Assembly: GCA_003290165.1 (NCBI GenBank)
Contig: QNQO01000222.1
Coordinates: forward strand, 868,001-932,000
Direction of reading: 5' to 3'
Source: Berberis thunbergii
Lineage: Eukaryota > Streptophyta > Magnoliopsida > Ranunculales > Berberidaceae
DNA: 64,000 nucleotides
Numbering within the stretch: the stretch's first letter is position 1; each line of letters opens with the position of its first letter. Both the position numbers and the translations under genes were made by a program. Under the pieces are notes generated by a model that was not told the DNA's origin, made no database searches, and saw only the letters and a program-made list of their open reading frames with translations. Positions 11,779-22,815 of the stretch are shown here, one piece after another.

Positions 11779-13739
11779 GGTAGGCATAGCTATTGGGATT
11801 CCTCCGATCAAAAGAACAAGAAGATTGTTAATCCCTTCTCTCTACGTACGGTGTGGTATAGGGTACATGACAATGATTTCAAGAATCATCCCCATTACGA
11901 TTGAACAAATACAGAAGTTTCCAATGGTTGTAAGGACCTGCAATAGTATGTTTCTGATAACATTATGCCATAGACTTGTAAATAAGACTAGTAAATTAAC
12001 ATGACAGGACACCAATAGCAGACTGATAAAACACCAAAACAATCACTCATTTGGATAAATATATGCCATTCAATGGGAATGAATCAAGTGCATCATCTTA
12101 TCATGTATAATTTAGCTAGCATTTATTTCATTTTGGTTCTTTCTTTTGGTAGGTGGTATTTGTTCAATTTTGATAGAAAATTCTATTGTTGTTTTAGATA
12201 TTTGTGTTTTAATAAGACTCCTTTAAGTGAGAACTGAAGGAACTTTATAACCACCTTCTGGAAGTGTCCAATAACTTCCGTGGAGTTGACTAAATGTGCA
12301 ACTTTCCCAAAGAAATAGTAAGCCCCTGTTGCTATCACAACTGCTTTGATTTCTCCTTGCTTGTAGGTTGAACCAGAAAAGACTTCATCTCTTATCCTCT
12401 TTGTGACAGGAAGGGACTCTCCAGTGAGAGCTGACTGCATCAGAAAAAACTAAATCAACTACAGTTCTCAAACATGGTCACTTAATTATTCACTAGAAAG
12501 GTCATAAAAGCTAATTAGTTTTGGTTGAAAATTTTCCTAGTAACCAAGAATATTAAATGTAACTGCTGAAAAGTGCAAAAGAAACATAGGATTTTCTCAA
12601 GTGTTTTTAAAAGAAATTGCCTGATCAATTTTAAGAGGATCTGCTTCAAGCTCGCGAGCATCTGCAGGGACGATATCACCAAGTTTTATGCTGATTATAT
12701 CTCTTGGCACCAGAATAGCTGCATCTTTTTCTTGCCACTGCCCATCTCTGAGAACCTGCATTGCAAAAAATGGTTGGAAGTACTTTTTACTATCTCAACA
12801 GTGGAACCACAATAATCTTAAATAACACGATACACCAGAACATCCCACTAGGGAATCAAAGTTTTGCTTGGTTATGAGTGTGCAAATACATGATTGTTCT
12901 GAGATGCTAGAATTAAGACAACCATGGATGTGCATCCCTGGGTGCTTACGGCACAGTATGGACTTTGCACATGTTCATTACAGCAAAGATTAACTTAATG
13001 AACTTATGCAGCACCCACCTAGCCTTGACATGAATAACAATGAAAATGCAATCTTAAGACGGGCCTCAACAGCATGGAAAACTTACACACCTTCTAAATA
13101 TTTAGGTTTTTTTTTATTGTTTTCTTCTATAATTTTTTGTAGAATGCGACAAATTAGAAGGGTACAATAGGTTAGCACATAAACTAGGTTTCAATTAATA
13201 GGTAGCCGACCAATAAGGCTGGCCTCCCTTTGTAATCCCCCTCTGTCTTGTTTTTCAGAAAACAAGAATAGAAAGTAGTAACAAGTAGACAAGTAAAACA
13301 TTTGTTTCCCACACAATTTTGTATTTCCATCAGGTAGAAAACAAATATGTTAGTTTATGTTGAACCAAGAATACAAGAGAACCAGATATGTCCAAGCTTT
13401 TAGAAACAAACAATTTCATACAAACAAAAGAACACCCCATGGTAAACAATCATATTATCCCAGGCGTTAAAAATGCAACGCATTTTGTTAAGAATTACAT
13501 ATCCCTAAGATTTCAGAGTAATTTCTAGAACTTCTTATCTCTGACTAGTGAATCCGTTGATTTAAAACTTACGAAGCATAGTAAATGCAATCTAAAAATT
13601 CATGAATATTTGTAAAAGTTCCCTACTTTATCAAATGAAATTATTGTTGTTTACAAGTGAAGTCCATAAAATACATAAGAATAAAATGCACTCATACCTT
13701 TGTCTTTGGAGCTAAACGGGCCATAAGTGTTGCTACAAC
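11779..13739 (-). pseudogene. Plasma-membrane H+-ATPase (P3A) pseudogene, internal exons
   Basis: Four minus-strand exons match the actuator and early transmembrane region of plant proton pumps. 13739-13698: ATLMARLAPKTK. 12755-12621: VLRDGQW through [20 protein letters not shown] to PLKIDQ. 12434-12255: [32 protein letters not shown] and GHFQK. 11937-11779: [17 protein letters not shown] through LLVLLIGGIPIAMPT. The dephosphorylation motif TGES is intact. An in-frame TAG replaces the Tyr of the HRKYRDG segment, and the catalytic DKTGT part is missing. The intron after 12621 would use a GC donor (CAG|GCAATT). Intact relatives pump protons out across the plasma membrane. Confidence 0.9.
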
Positions 13740-14655
13740 CTTAAAGACGAAATCGATCATTGGGTACAAAGAGAATGACTCGACGAATTTGTCGGGTTAC
13801 CGGATAAACAATTCAAATGGAAGGAGAAGACAGAAACCACCACGGGATCTAAGGAAGAACCCAGAGAGCTGATATATGCGTTACACTGCGTAACCGAAGA
13901 AAGCAACCAACCAAGCTTGCCAATGACATTTCTCACTCTAGCTGATCTATATAGAACCAGAAGCGTTAATGCTGTCAAACGAGACCAAACAAATCGATAC
14001 AACAACCCAAACAAAAAGGAAGGAGTAAAATTGGAATTTAAATGGGGGCAAAACAATAGATAAAATCCAAAGAAACTTACAAGCTTGACCATTGTCAACG
14101 ACAAGGCCAAAAACGCCTCCTCGACTACTGACAACAAAGATAACACAATTAAATTCTACAAATTGACGAACGAAGCAGAAACTTATGTGAGTGTGATTGG
14201 ACAATTTGGGACTGCATTCTATTCTGCCTGTCTGAATCAACTTGCCAATGACACACACACAGCAAATCGATTAAGAAGCAATCTGAGTTCATTAACTACC
14301 TCACGTCGACCATACATGAACACCAAAACTACAGAGAACCATGGAGGAAGAAGTTACAATGAAAATGCAAAGACCACTGAAGACAAAGCAAATCAGGAAG
14401 CAGTCATAAAGATGCAATGCAGACTCCACAATATAACTTTATGAGAAAGAGATGATCACTACTACTATAGGTTATTAAACACTCTAAACGGGGTTGTCAA
14501 TAAAATTCCGAGTTCAAAACTCCCCATCTTACCATCAAAATTGTGGCATTAAAGCCAGACAATGAAAAGCTCTCGACATACCAAAATGTCAGGACATATA
14601 AGTCTAACACAAAACTTCTGGTCTGGTCTACCATGAAGTAAAAATTGGGATGGAT
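13740..14655. other. No gene recognised
   Basis: Overlapping open frames exist on both strands (plus 14085-14444, minus 13757-14146), but none has a recognisable domain or coding feel. Exons for the N-terminus of the adjacent H+-ATPase were looked for here and not found. Confidence 0.4.
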
Positions 14656-14880
14656 GAGTCAACTTATTCAAACAAACTTTGAGTCGACTGATATGTCAGA
14701 CCAACGAAGTAAAAGTTCGAACGATCGAGCCAACTTATTCAAATTAACTTCGAGTCGACTGATACATCAGACCAACGAAGTAAAAGTTGAGACGAACGAG
14801 TCAACTTATTCAAATAAACTTCGGGTCGACTAATACGTCAGACCAACGAAGTACAAGTTGGGACAAACGAGTCAACTTAT
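14656..14880. repeat. 71-bp tandem repeat, about 3.2 copies
   Basis: Units start at 14656, 14727, 14798 and 14869 (partial), an exact 71-bp spacing. Each has GAGTCAACTTATTCAAA, then GTCGACT, then CAGACCAACGAAGTA. Copies differ by scattered substitutions and no indels. Because 71 is not a multiple of three, the apparent plus-strand frame through it is probably not a real protein. Confidence 0.9.
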
Positions 14881-15107
14881 TATGCCCTATATGTTGGACC
14901 AAGAAGTGGAAATACACAATACGACTTGCTCTGATAAACACAACGAATCCATTCACTCACAACACAATCCAAAAATGATTCAGGACACCTTGGCATGCGA
15001 ACACTTGAGGATCTGATTGGGAAAAATGCCTTGAATGACTGGAACAAAGAAAAACTTCGAATGGTCAACAAAAAAAAAATCACAAAAACAGAAATAGATC
15101 AATCATA

Positions 15108-15290
15108 ACCTCAAGGAGAAAGCATGCGAAATGGAAATTAAATATAAAACAATACAATACGGGTAAGCTTGACTTGGCAGTATTTACCACAAATGACTTG
15201 ATAAGGAAAGCACACACATCATAACAAATGACCAACTTCAAGGAGAAAGCATGCGAAACTGAAATTTAATAGAAGGCAATACAATATTGT
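15108..15290. repeat. Short direct duplication
   Basis: CAAGGAGAAAGCATGCGAAA plus a following AT-rich block occurs at about 15112 and again at about 15239, 127 bp apart and ending in each case at AATACAATA. No coding content was seen between the copies. Confidence 0.65.
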
Positions 15291-15560
15291 CAAAAAGAAT
15301 AATTTCTTATTCAGAAAATCATTATGTTACATCTGGAAGAAAAGACAAAACATTTGAAGAAAGAACAGTAGAAACAACAAGAACATTTTATGGATTAGAG
15401 AGCGCGGCGACAGTGAAAGAAGAACACAAGGTTCCTTTCTCAACGACAAAAGCAGATGATGGAATCTGGTCAGAAGGAGGATGATATAACGGTTTTTCCT
15501 TAATGAGGTCGCTTGAGAGATCCGAGGTACCTTCATCAACATCTTCATCCTCAAAGACTT

Positions 15561-16448
15561 TGATAAACACCCAAAATATCGATTTTACACTTCAAAATAT
15601 ACAATTGTTAAGTCCAATTATCAAATAAAAATATCTCATTACGTGTATTTCGTGCATTTTGTAGGAATTCAAGTACAAATCTCAAATTATGCATAAAGTG
15701 GCACAATAAGGCTAAATTCATTAACTAGAAGGCCCAATGGGAATTCGAATGCATTCATCATGATTAAATAATTTCAATCTCAAAACCCATGAAGTCAAGC
15801 CCACAAAACAACAACAACTACAAATATCGAGAAAATCAATATGAAGATTTGGACGTCCACATGGCCAACTTTATCATAAAAAAAAACTCTACAAGACATG
15901 TTTCCTTATTGAACTCCAACACCATTCCTTGTTTCATTCAATCACGTTTCACTGTTTAACTCAAACTGTGTTTCCTTGTTTCACTCAAACCCTTTTTTCC
16001 TATAAAACCCCATACATGGAGTTCAAAAGAGATAGTTTTTCTTTGATAGTTTTTTTACAGAGTTTTTAGTTGTAGTTCTTGGCTTTATATATTTACTTTG
16101 GAGAAAAGTGCATGTACTACAGTTTAATTCCATTGAAGAAGTAAGTTTTATCTTTGTTTTTCTTTTTTCTTTTAGTTTAATACTTATTTTCACCATACAT
16201 TATTTTGTTATTCTCTTTATTCTTTAAGTTGAAAATCAAATATTGTCTTCTAATCCACTTGAAGTAGTCGATAACCCCTCCTTCCACTATACATTGTTGA
16301 ATTGTATTGTAGGTTGAAGGAAAATAAATAAATAAATAAATAGAAACAACTTATATTTTTTATTGATGTCGAAAATCATGCAACGACATTAATGTCGGTT
16401 TTTTGCATCAATCAAATGAATATAAATTGTATCTATTAATTTTTTTTT
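15561..16448 (+). mobile_element. Probable LTR fragment of a Ty3 element
   Basis: Begins TGATAAACACCCAAAATATC and has the layout of a long Ty3 LTR: TTTTGTAGG-type spacing early, a TATA-like CCTATAAAACC near 16000, and then a T-rich leader. A plus-strand Ty3 pol fragment follows directly at 16449, in the same orientation. The 3' end is unclear and no partner LTR was found, so this is tentative. Confidence 0.4.
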
Positions 16449-16808
16449 TTGCATCAAGATGACATTTTCTTCTCTGAGCCATTATCACGTTATCAATATG
16501 AGGAAGAGTTGTATTTATCTTATTCCTTTAGAGAACAGTCACAAGATAGTGACTCATCCACAAGCACTCAGAAATTACTAGAACTTAAGCCTTTACCAAA
16601 TGAATTGAGATATGCAATTCTCGGTCCTACGGAGAGTTATCCAGTGATTATTGCCTCAAATCTCACTGAGGAACACAGTGACAAGTTGTTGGAGGTCCTT
16701 AAAGCTCACAAGTCAACCATTGCTTGGAATATTCATGACATCAAGGGTGTTGACCCTAGTGTCTGTGGGCATCATATTTATTTGGAAGATTGGTTGTCGA
16801 AGTCTTAA
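16449..16808 (+). pseudogene. Ty3 pol fragment (Athila-like, protease-RT linker)
   Basis: The frame reads LELKPLPNELRYAILG, YPVIIASNLTEE, LLEVLKAHKSTIAWNIHDIK and GVDPSVCGHHIYLED. This is the conserved segment preceding RT in Athila-type Ty3 elements (LKPLPxHLKYAFLG...PVIIxxxLxxEQExxLLxVLxxHKxAIGW...DIKGIxPxxCxHxIxLE). It stops at DWLSKS just where RT should begin, so it is truncated there. The orientation matches the candidate LTR to its left. Confidence 0.85.
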
Positions 16809-18741
16809 ACTCCGCAAAAAACTTGTCTTGCGCAGTTTCCACTTCCTTTAAAAAAGCCAAAGCAACCCCAGTTGCCCTCCCTAGCTCCACACAATTCTCA
16901 TTCAGTACATCAAGCTGATGAAAGACGTGATAAAACACTCGCAACAAGCTGCCAAATTGCTTTCAAGAGTAGCCACTTGGCCACGACTAGTCCTGCACTT
17001 TGACCCCATCACCACAACATAAGTGAGGTGATTCAACCCATCCATTATTTGCCTAAGACCATGGTCGAGATGAGTACTAGGATCTAGCACATGCATTAAA
17101 GGCCCTTTTACCACCTGCCTATGTCATTCATTAACCAACCTATGCGCACCATCTTGCACGTCAAGCTAGGTAAACCAACGAAACTTCCCATCCGACTTAA
17201 CACAGATATCCTTCAGGTTAGGCTCATTCCAACTAATTCCTGAGCAAAAGATGTGAGGATCCGAAAGCTCGAAGGAGCCACCTAATTCCAACTAATTCCA
17301 GCGGCGACGACAGAAAAAACAGTTGTTGCCTTCCCACTGCGAAATGATCATCACAAGAGCATAACAAGTAGTAGTGGCAACGGGAGTAGAAGGATCCAGA
17401 CGAGCGGGAGAAGAAACTGAGAACTCCGTTGCATAATTGACATGAGTGGAAAATGATCGAGATGGAAAAACCTCAAAATCATGACCACAGTCACCAACTT
17501 CCTTAAACTTTTCTACTGCTAGCTGAAACATCTTATCATCAGTGGCTCGAGGGTCATTATTAGAGTATTCAACAATGTTAGGCGCACTATAGGTAGAGAG
17601 GAACCTCCTTTCATTATTGTCCAATGGACGAATAGTTTTTTGTTTACTCCTCTCCATCGCCAAAGTCATCTCCTCAGGCTCCTCAAGGGATAAATGATCC
17701 TCCTTCACAACCTCTTTATCAGAAGAACTCGGGCGAGAAGCAGCCCGAGCAACACCATGGGTGGAAAGCTACTTCTTCTTCAGAACATGGCCAGGACTTA
17801 TCATCAATCGCTTCAATGGGCTGGCGGGCCTCAAAATTTTCATCTTCCTAGAAGTCGGGCCAGCAACACCAATGCTAACAGGAGCATCGAGATCTGCAAC
17901 ACATTTGCCTGAGCTCACTATCCCATCAACACTAGCATCACTATCACTAACAGGAGCAGAACGAGCAATGATCTCCTCAGCTTGGGATGCAGTAAGCAAA
18001 GCCTGTTCCGCCTCGTTCATAGTGTATAAATCAATGCGTCTCACTATATCCCCAGAAAGAAATGTTCCCAAGGGAATCACATGAAGTTCCAAGAAATGAT
18101 CATAGATCATATTCTATTCCACAATGAACAGTAGGTCCTTCCATTTGTCAGGAACTAAGAACAACTGAACAATCTTATGACACACAATCTGACATAACAA
18201 GAATTGACTGAAGCATAAAACTAGAACTTCGACCGACCGAAAATGTCATAGTCGAGATTCCCAAAACATGTGGGTGAGCAGAGGAAACAAATGCACCGAG
18301 TGCGGGATTTTGGCACCGAGTGCGAGATTCCCAACCACCAAGTGTGGGATTTTGGCACTTAAGGGAATGCCAGAAAAAATGGATGTGGCATAGGTAGAAA
18401 CCATAACCATCCAACCATTAGGACCCATCAGAGCAGGAAGAATACCCAAAAAGTTTAGATATTCCCAAAATAGCTCTGGAACAGGGAATCAAAAGCCTAA
18501 AGAAAACATGCACGGGTAAAGCACAATATACCCGACCCTTGGGCAACATTTGCTCAGATGGTAGGCCAAAATCTGAATGAATGTTGTCCAACGTCGCCTG
18601 AGAAGCCTTATTGGGTGAGAAGTAGGCCTCACAAGTAGTAGGTGCCTCACCATCTAGTATATCACCAGTAGACATCATGTCGGAACAAAGGAGCAAAGAA
18701 AACAAAGAAGAAGGGCAAATAAATCCTAATTTAAAAATCAA
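16756..18741 (-). pseudogene. Antisense extra ORF (transposon-like protein) of a Ty3 element, broken
   Basis: The minus strand carries a chain of open pieces (18741-18418, 18110-17769, 17708-17292, 17114-16902, 16947-16756). The first contains LPSEQMLPKGRVYCALPVHV, FFRLLIPCSRAILGISKL, which resembles the plant 'putative gypsy-type transposon' domain. The last part is charged and helix-like. Tat-lineage Ty3 elements are known to carry such an additional ORF on the antisense strand between pol and the 3' LTR. Here it sits immediately left of a plus-strand polypurine tract and LTR, which is that arrangement. The homology is weak and the frames are interrupted. Confidence 0.5.
18294..18358. repeat. 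Three short tandem copies of about 20-22 bp
   Basis: Units start CACCGAGTGCGGGATTTTGG, CACCGAGTGCGAGATTCC and CACCAAGTGTGGGATTTTGG. They lie inside the antisense ORF remnant. Confidence 0.75.
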
Positions 18742-18985
18742 GCAATGTAAAAGAAGTACAGATCAATCACACCCCCTTTTATAGAGCTGAGTAACGAAGA
18801 GATTGCTCATAGGATGATGTGGAGATACGATAACTGCACAAAATCCAAAAAATACACGCAGACACGAACAAGATATCGAGATACCAACTCACTGAGAACT
18901 GCCAACGACATTAATAACGAGACAATGACAAAGTCGAAAAGTCCAACCGTCGTCGAGTTAGTGGCCATGTCAACATACCCACTAA

Positions 18986-19004
18986 ACAAAGGGGGAGTAG
19001 CAGA
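18986..19004 (+). promoter_or_regulatory. Polypurine tract before the LTR
   Basis: AACAAAGGGGGAGTAGCAGA lies directly upstream of the LTR start at 19005. A purine run in this place primes plus-strand synthesis in LTR elements. It marks the DNA to its left as the 3' internal end of a plus-oriented element. Confidence 0.7.
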
Positions 19005-19544
19005 TGATACATCAAATAAGACCGTCATCTCAGTTGTACGAGTGGCATATATCGTCTATCACGAGAAATAAGTATCCCAAGATTAGGCCAAGTCATAAAG
19101 CCCAAATAAGACAAATTCAGTCATGAAAGCCCAAACAAGGCCTGTCAAAATTAATCATAATCAGAGGTCCAAATCTAAGCCCGATAAAGTTCTCCCTCAA
19201 GGGGGATGAGCGTTACATAGAAAGAGAGTCATGGAGGGAGTTACGCCTCTACGAACATATCAACATAAAGGAGGAGACTGTTACAGAGAACGTTTCCCCT
19301 CGTTGCGCCTCACATGCATAAGTCATGCAGGGAATCAACATTGACCATTATAAAAGGTAAATAGAATATTCAACAAAGGTATGCAATTGTAACTGAGTTC
19401 TATCCAATTTTATCTCTATTTCCAACTTAGTTACTAACTTAAGCATCGGAGTGCCTCCGACCACAAAAAAAGTGGTCTTTGGCAATCTAACACTTGTTTT
19501 TTAGGTTTTACTTATTGGATCGAGACTAGATTTTGGACGGATTA
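19005..19544 (+). mobile_element. Tat-type LTR, plus orientation
   Basis: It starts TGATACATCAAATAAG and contains a TATA box at 19349 and the block AAGCATCGGAGTGCCTCCGA near 19441, typical of Tat LTRs close to their 3' end. Its first ~315 bases align with the reverse complement of 1-310, so two members of one family lie here in opposite orientation. It is flanked on the left by a polypurine tract and on the right by a primer-binding-site-like sequence. Confidence 0.8.
19349..19356 (+). promoter_or_regulatory. LTR TATA box
   Basis: TATAAAAG is the only good TATA match in the LTR. It lies about 200 bp before the LTR 3' end, a normal distance for the start of the R region. Confidence 0.5.
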
Positions 19545-19637
19545 GTTTGGTGTCGTCTGTGGAGAATAAAAAAGGTGGTCTTTGGCGAACACTTGTGTTT
19601 ACAAGTTTTACTTATTGGAGACTGAATTTTGAAAGCA
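19464..19637. repeat. LTR 3'-end segment partly duplicated
   Basis: AAAAAAAGTGGTCTTTGGC through TTTTACTTATTGGA...GACT occurs at about 19464-19536 and again at about 19567-19630, just beyond the primer-binding-like sequence. The second copy has small deletions. It runs directly into the TAA microsatellite. Confidence 0.7.
19546..19562 (+). promoter_or_regulatory. Primer-binding-site-like sequence after the LTR
   Basis: TTTGGTGTCGTCTGTGG closely resembles the TTTGGCGCCGTCTGTGG found just inside the 5' LTR of Tat elements. Its presence on the right, with a polypurine tract on the left, means this LTR has internal-domain edges on both sides. Confidence 0.7.
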
Positions 19638-19639
19638 TC

Positions 19640-19663
19640 AATAATAATAATAATAATAATAAT

Positions 19664-19739
<76 letters not shown>

Positions 19740-19746
19740 GTAATAA
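19640..19746. repeat. (TAA)n microsatellite
   Basis: About 107 bp of almost pure TAA/ATA repeat with one small interruption near 19672. It creates artificial poly-Asn (plus) and poly-Leu (minus) open frames. Confidence 0.97.
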
Positions 19747-20015
19747 ATCTTGGCTCTCACAATTAGTTATATCATCCCATACGAGAAAACACATGTGCTT
19801 CTCTCCGTTGTCATCCTTTTCGACATTGTCTTCTAAAATCGCTAGGCTAGCATTGGGTGGAAGGGATTGAGATAGTGAAGAAAATGATGAGAAAGTTATA
19901 GAACAAAATTTCTTATTACTTAGATTTTGTTTCGAGGAAGTCATGTAGTGCTTCCCGTCAACATTCTTATTGACATATCTTATGCACGTTTTAGTTTTTA
20001 CGCTTTTTCTAAGCG

Positions 20016-20117
20016 GCGAGGAAGGGGGCGAGGGGGTGGGTGCAACCACTCATCCCCCTCGAGATGTGCGCCTTTGCGAATCTCGAGGGGGATGAGTGGC
20101 TGCACCCCTTCCTCGCT
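20016..20117. repeat. GC-rich foldback element 1
   Basis: Nested inverted repeats: GCGAGGAAGGGG (20016) pairs with CCCCTTCCTCGC (20106), and GTGCAACCACTCATCCCCCT (20040) pairs with AGGGGGATGAGTGGCTGCAC. The loop is about 16 bp. The flanks also pair loosely (CTTTTTCT / AGAAGGGC). It is far more GC-rich than its surroundings. Confidence 0.9.
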
Positions 20118-20351
20118 GCGTAGAAGGGCTCTAGTTTTAACATGATAAATCAAACAATCTAAGTTTGTCTATGACTCACTCATTTTGTGAACCCGTGTTG
20201 ACTGTATTTGACCTGTTGGGTGACTTATCATGTCAAGCATTAGAGACCTAAATATTTTTAATTTTAATTTTAATTTAAAAATGGTTAAAAGTCACTGACA
20301 TGGTTATCCAGAATCCATGTTGGATAAACCATGACCGCTTTTTCTTAATGT

Positions 20352-20463
20352 CGAGGAAACGGGCAAGGGAGGAGGGTGCAACCCTTCATCCTCCTCGAGA
20401 TGCGCGATGGCACACATCTCGAAGGGGATGGAGGGTTGCACCCCTCCCTCGCCCGTTTCCTCG
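20352..20463. repeat. GC-rich foldback element 2, same family
   Basis: CGAGGAAACGGGCAAGGGAG (20352 on) pairs with CTCCCTCGCCCGTTTCCTCG (20444-20463), and GGGTGCAACCCTTCATCC pairs with GGATGGAGGGTTGCACCC. The stem is about 50 bp with a 12-bp loop. Arm sequences and flanks (GCTTTTTCTTA / AAGAAGGGC) match foldback 1, 330 bp away, so both belong to one family of foldback or MITE-like elements. Confidence 0.92.
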
Positions 20464-20489
20464 CTAATAAGAAGGGCTTCTTATGACTA

Positions 20490-21830
20490 CTTACATCTAC
20501 CCCGCCTGGGTTTCGTGCCTGGGCCACTGCCTGGACACTCCCTCACACGTGCATGAGCTTCGTAAAAAAAAATGAGGGAAACCGATTTGGGACTGAAATT
20601 TAAGGAGGGAGGGAACAATCTCCCTCTCCCCAAATACATCTCCACAGAGAAGAGAAGACCGATCTCCCTATCCCCAAACGAAGAAACTGACCGAAGCTAA
20701 GCCCGAAATCACCCTCTCCCCAAACGAAACTAGACCGAAGCTCGACAGAAAAGAGAAGAGAGGACGGAGCTCTCCCTCTCCCCAAACCAGACTCAACACA
20801 GAGGAGAGAAGCTCGAAGCTCCATCGCCACCCTCTCCCAAAAGGTAAGTCTCTCCTTGATTTCTGGGTGATTTCTTGTAGGGGGTTTGTAGATCTAGGGT
20901 TTCTACTTTCTCTAGGGTTGATTTCTCGTAGGGGGGGGGGGTTCTAGATCTAGGGTTTCAAGTTTTTGTTAATGGGGTTTTCTTGTTTTGCTAAAATGTT
21001 TGATCGGTTTTGAGGTTAACCCATTAACCAAATAAAAACACAACACAAAACAAAAACCTGCCATAAACACTGTGTATTTATTCTTTGTAGTGTACACAAC
21101 AGTCCTCTTCACTACTGGAATTATCTCAATTGGCACTTCCTTCCTAAGATAACAAGAATCCACAAATGTGTGGGGGTCAGTTTATTGTATCAGTGGGGGT
21201 CCGTTTTAATTGAATTGAATGAATGAATTGGTGGGTGAATCATGGGTCATGAATTGAATTGAATGAAGGGGAGGGGGTCAGTTTATTGTATCAGTGGTCC
21301 TGCATGAATTAGTGGGTGAATCATGGATCATGGATGGTGTGCTCTTCCTCTAAATTCTAATTGTTGACACAATGACAATTCCGTATCAATTCCCTCGCCC
21401 AAGTGTTTTATTTTGGTATTGTGTTCACAATTTGGGGTTGATTGCAATACCCATTAGTATTTGTGTGTAGTGAGTGAGGGAAAGGAAAATGAGGAGCTCA
21501 AGTTGCTTAAGGTTTAGTGCAAATTATTGAAAGTTTTTTGGTTTTTTTTCTCAATGATGAGGTAAATACATTTTTGATGAAATTGTATGTAAGTTTGTTG
21601 TTGTGAAATGTTATACATAATTTGTGTTGAACAATGGTGTCATTGGTTGAAATTTCTGATTGTCATTGCAGTGAGACAAGATGGAAGACATACATGCCAT
21701 GACTTCACTTGTAATTGCTGGTGGAGTTGCTCTATGGGCCTTTACAGGGTTGATTTCTTTGAGCAAAGACTATTTCTAGTATTTAGTACTACCTTTCAAA
21801 TTGAGTCGGTGTAACTGATCTGGTCTGTAT
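20490..21830 (+). repeat. Left arm of a large inverted duplication
   Basis: It aligns with the reverse complement of 23697-24957. Shared landmarks in order: GCCTGGGCCACTGCCTGGAC, a CT-rich leader with repeated TCTCCCCAAA blocks, a splice donor (AAAGGTAAGT near 20840), AGATCTAGGGTTTC repeats, GAATTGAATGAATGAATTG, then a small exon at 21672. The order is that of promoter, 5' leader, intron 1 and exon 2 of a gene transcribed rightward. Confidence 0.85.
21672..21748 (+). pseudogene. Small exon, left-arm copy, frameshifted
   Basis: It follows a good acceptor (CATTGCAG). From ATG at 21681 it would read MEDIHAMTSLVIAGGV and then shift frame: GGAGTTGCTC here against GGAGTTTGCTC in the right arm, so one T is missing. 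The corresponding right-arm exon stays open. Not identified as a known protein. Confidence 0.5.
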
Positions 21831-22640
21831 CTCAAACTCTCTACATTATTTAACTTCCTCAGTACCATTGCCATATTAGATTTTTATTTGAATTGTTACT
21901 TTCTTGTTTTGCCCTGGTTTGATTTGAGAAAGCTATATACAATTTCTCAATTCCAGGTCTTTCTTGTTCTGTACTGGTTTGATTCGAGAAAGCTATATAC
22001 AATTCTTAAGCCCAGGTCTTTCTTTACAAAGATTTTATCTCAATGATTTTGAATTTATTAAATAAATGAAGTGAGAATTTGTTTAGTAAAGCTATCAAGC
22101 ATTTCGGTTGTTACAAGTTCAATTTAAGTTTTGTATATATCCCTTTTCTAATTTATCCAAAAAGATTAGTGAAGTTTTGATTGCCTACACCAGTCCTTCC
22201 ATTAGAAAGGAAAAAGTCATGTTAGTAGTCCAATTAAAATTTCTTGTATTATTGATCAATCTACCCCTATCTATTTTTGACGATATGATGTACTCATAGC
22301 ACACCATATGGTTGGATTTGTAATAGGTGGGGCGAGAACATCAGAGGTGAGGATCCGATAATGCAAAGGCCACGGTGGCTGGCAAGAAAATTTTGCACAG
22401 TAACTTTTCATTCACAAAGTAGTTGTTTTCCCTGTTAAGTGTGTAATAAGTTGATAAACTGTGTGCGAATGTGGTGATTGAGAAGTAATAGGCGACTTTG
22501 TTATGCTTGTATTGTATTTTTGTGTTATTTATTAGTACAATTTGATGTTGATTATTTATTGTATTATTATTGTGTCGAGAATTTAAGCATTGGGCGATCA
22601 TTCATGGAGGTGCACTTTGCAACCTTCAACATGTGTTTAT

Positions 22641-22815
22641 TTTGAGATGTGAGAAATTAAAGGAGATGCGCATGGGTATAGCAAACCCCGCAGCTCAAAT
22701 CTCTATGTGCGTGTGAATTCATAAGGAGGCTTGCACAAAATGGAGGTGAAGACTATGGGAAAGTTATATATGCATGTACCAGTAGCTTGCTGTGACTGAA
22801 ATTGAGTTTTGGTGG
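22641..22815 (+). pseudogene. LRR C-terminus remnant of a resistance gene, left copy
   Basis: Reads LRCEKLKEMRMGIA and then, in another frame, RRLAQNGGEDYGKV. It matches the minus-strand copy at 23650-23451 and the end of RPM1/RPP13-like CC-NBS-LRR proteins (LxxMPxGIxxLxxL...F...L...G.DYWKVxHVP). No upstream LRR or NBS was found between this and the exon at 21672. Confidence 0.6.

Noticed and set aside
14085..14444. 119-aa plus-strand ORF as a gene
   Set aside because: No recognisable motif, long frames overlap it on the opposite strand, and no splice or promoter context supports it.
19547..19870. 107-aa plus-strand ORF with long poly-Asn, and its poly-Leu mirror
   Set aside because: It is a translation of the (TAA)n microsatellite joined to LTR and flank sequence.
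21086..21093. TTTGTAGTG as the missing right terminus of the CACTA element at 4636
   Set aside because: 16 kb away, no subterminal palindromes next to it, and it lies inside the inverted-duplication arm.
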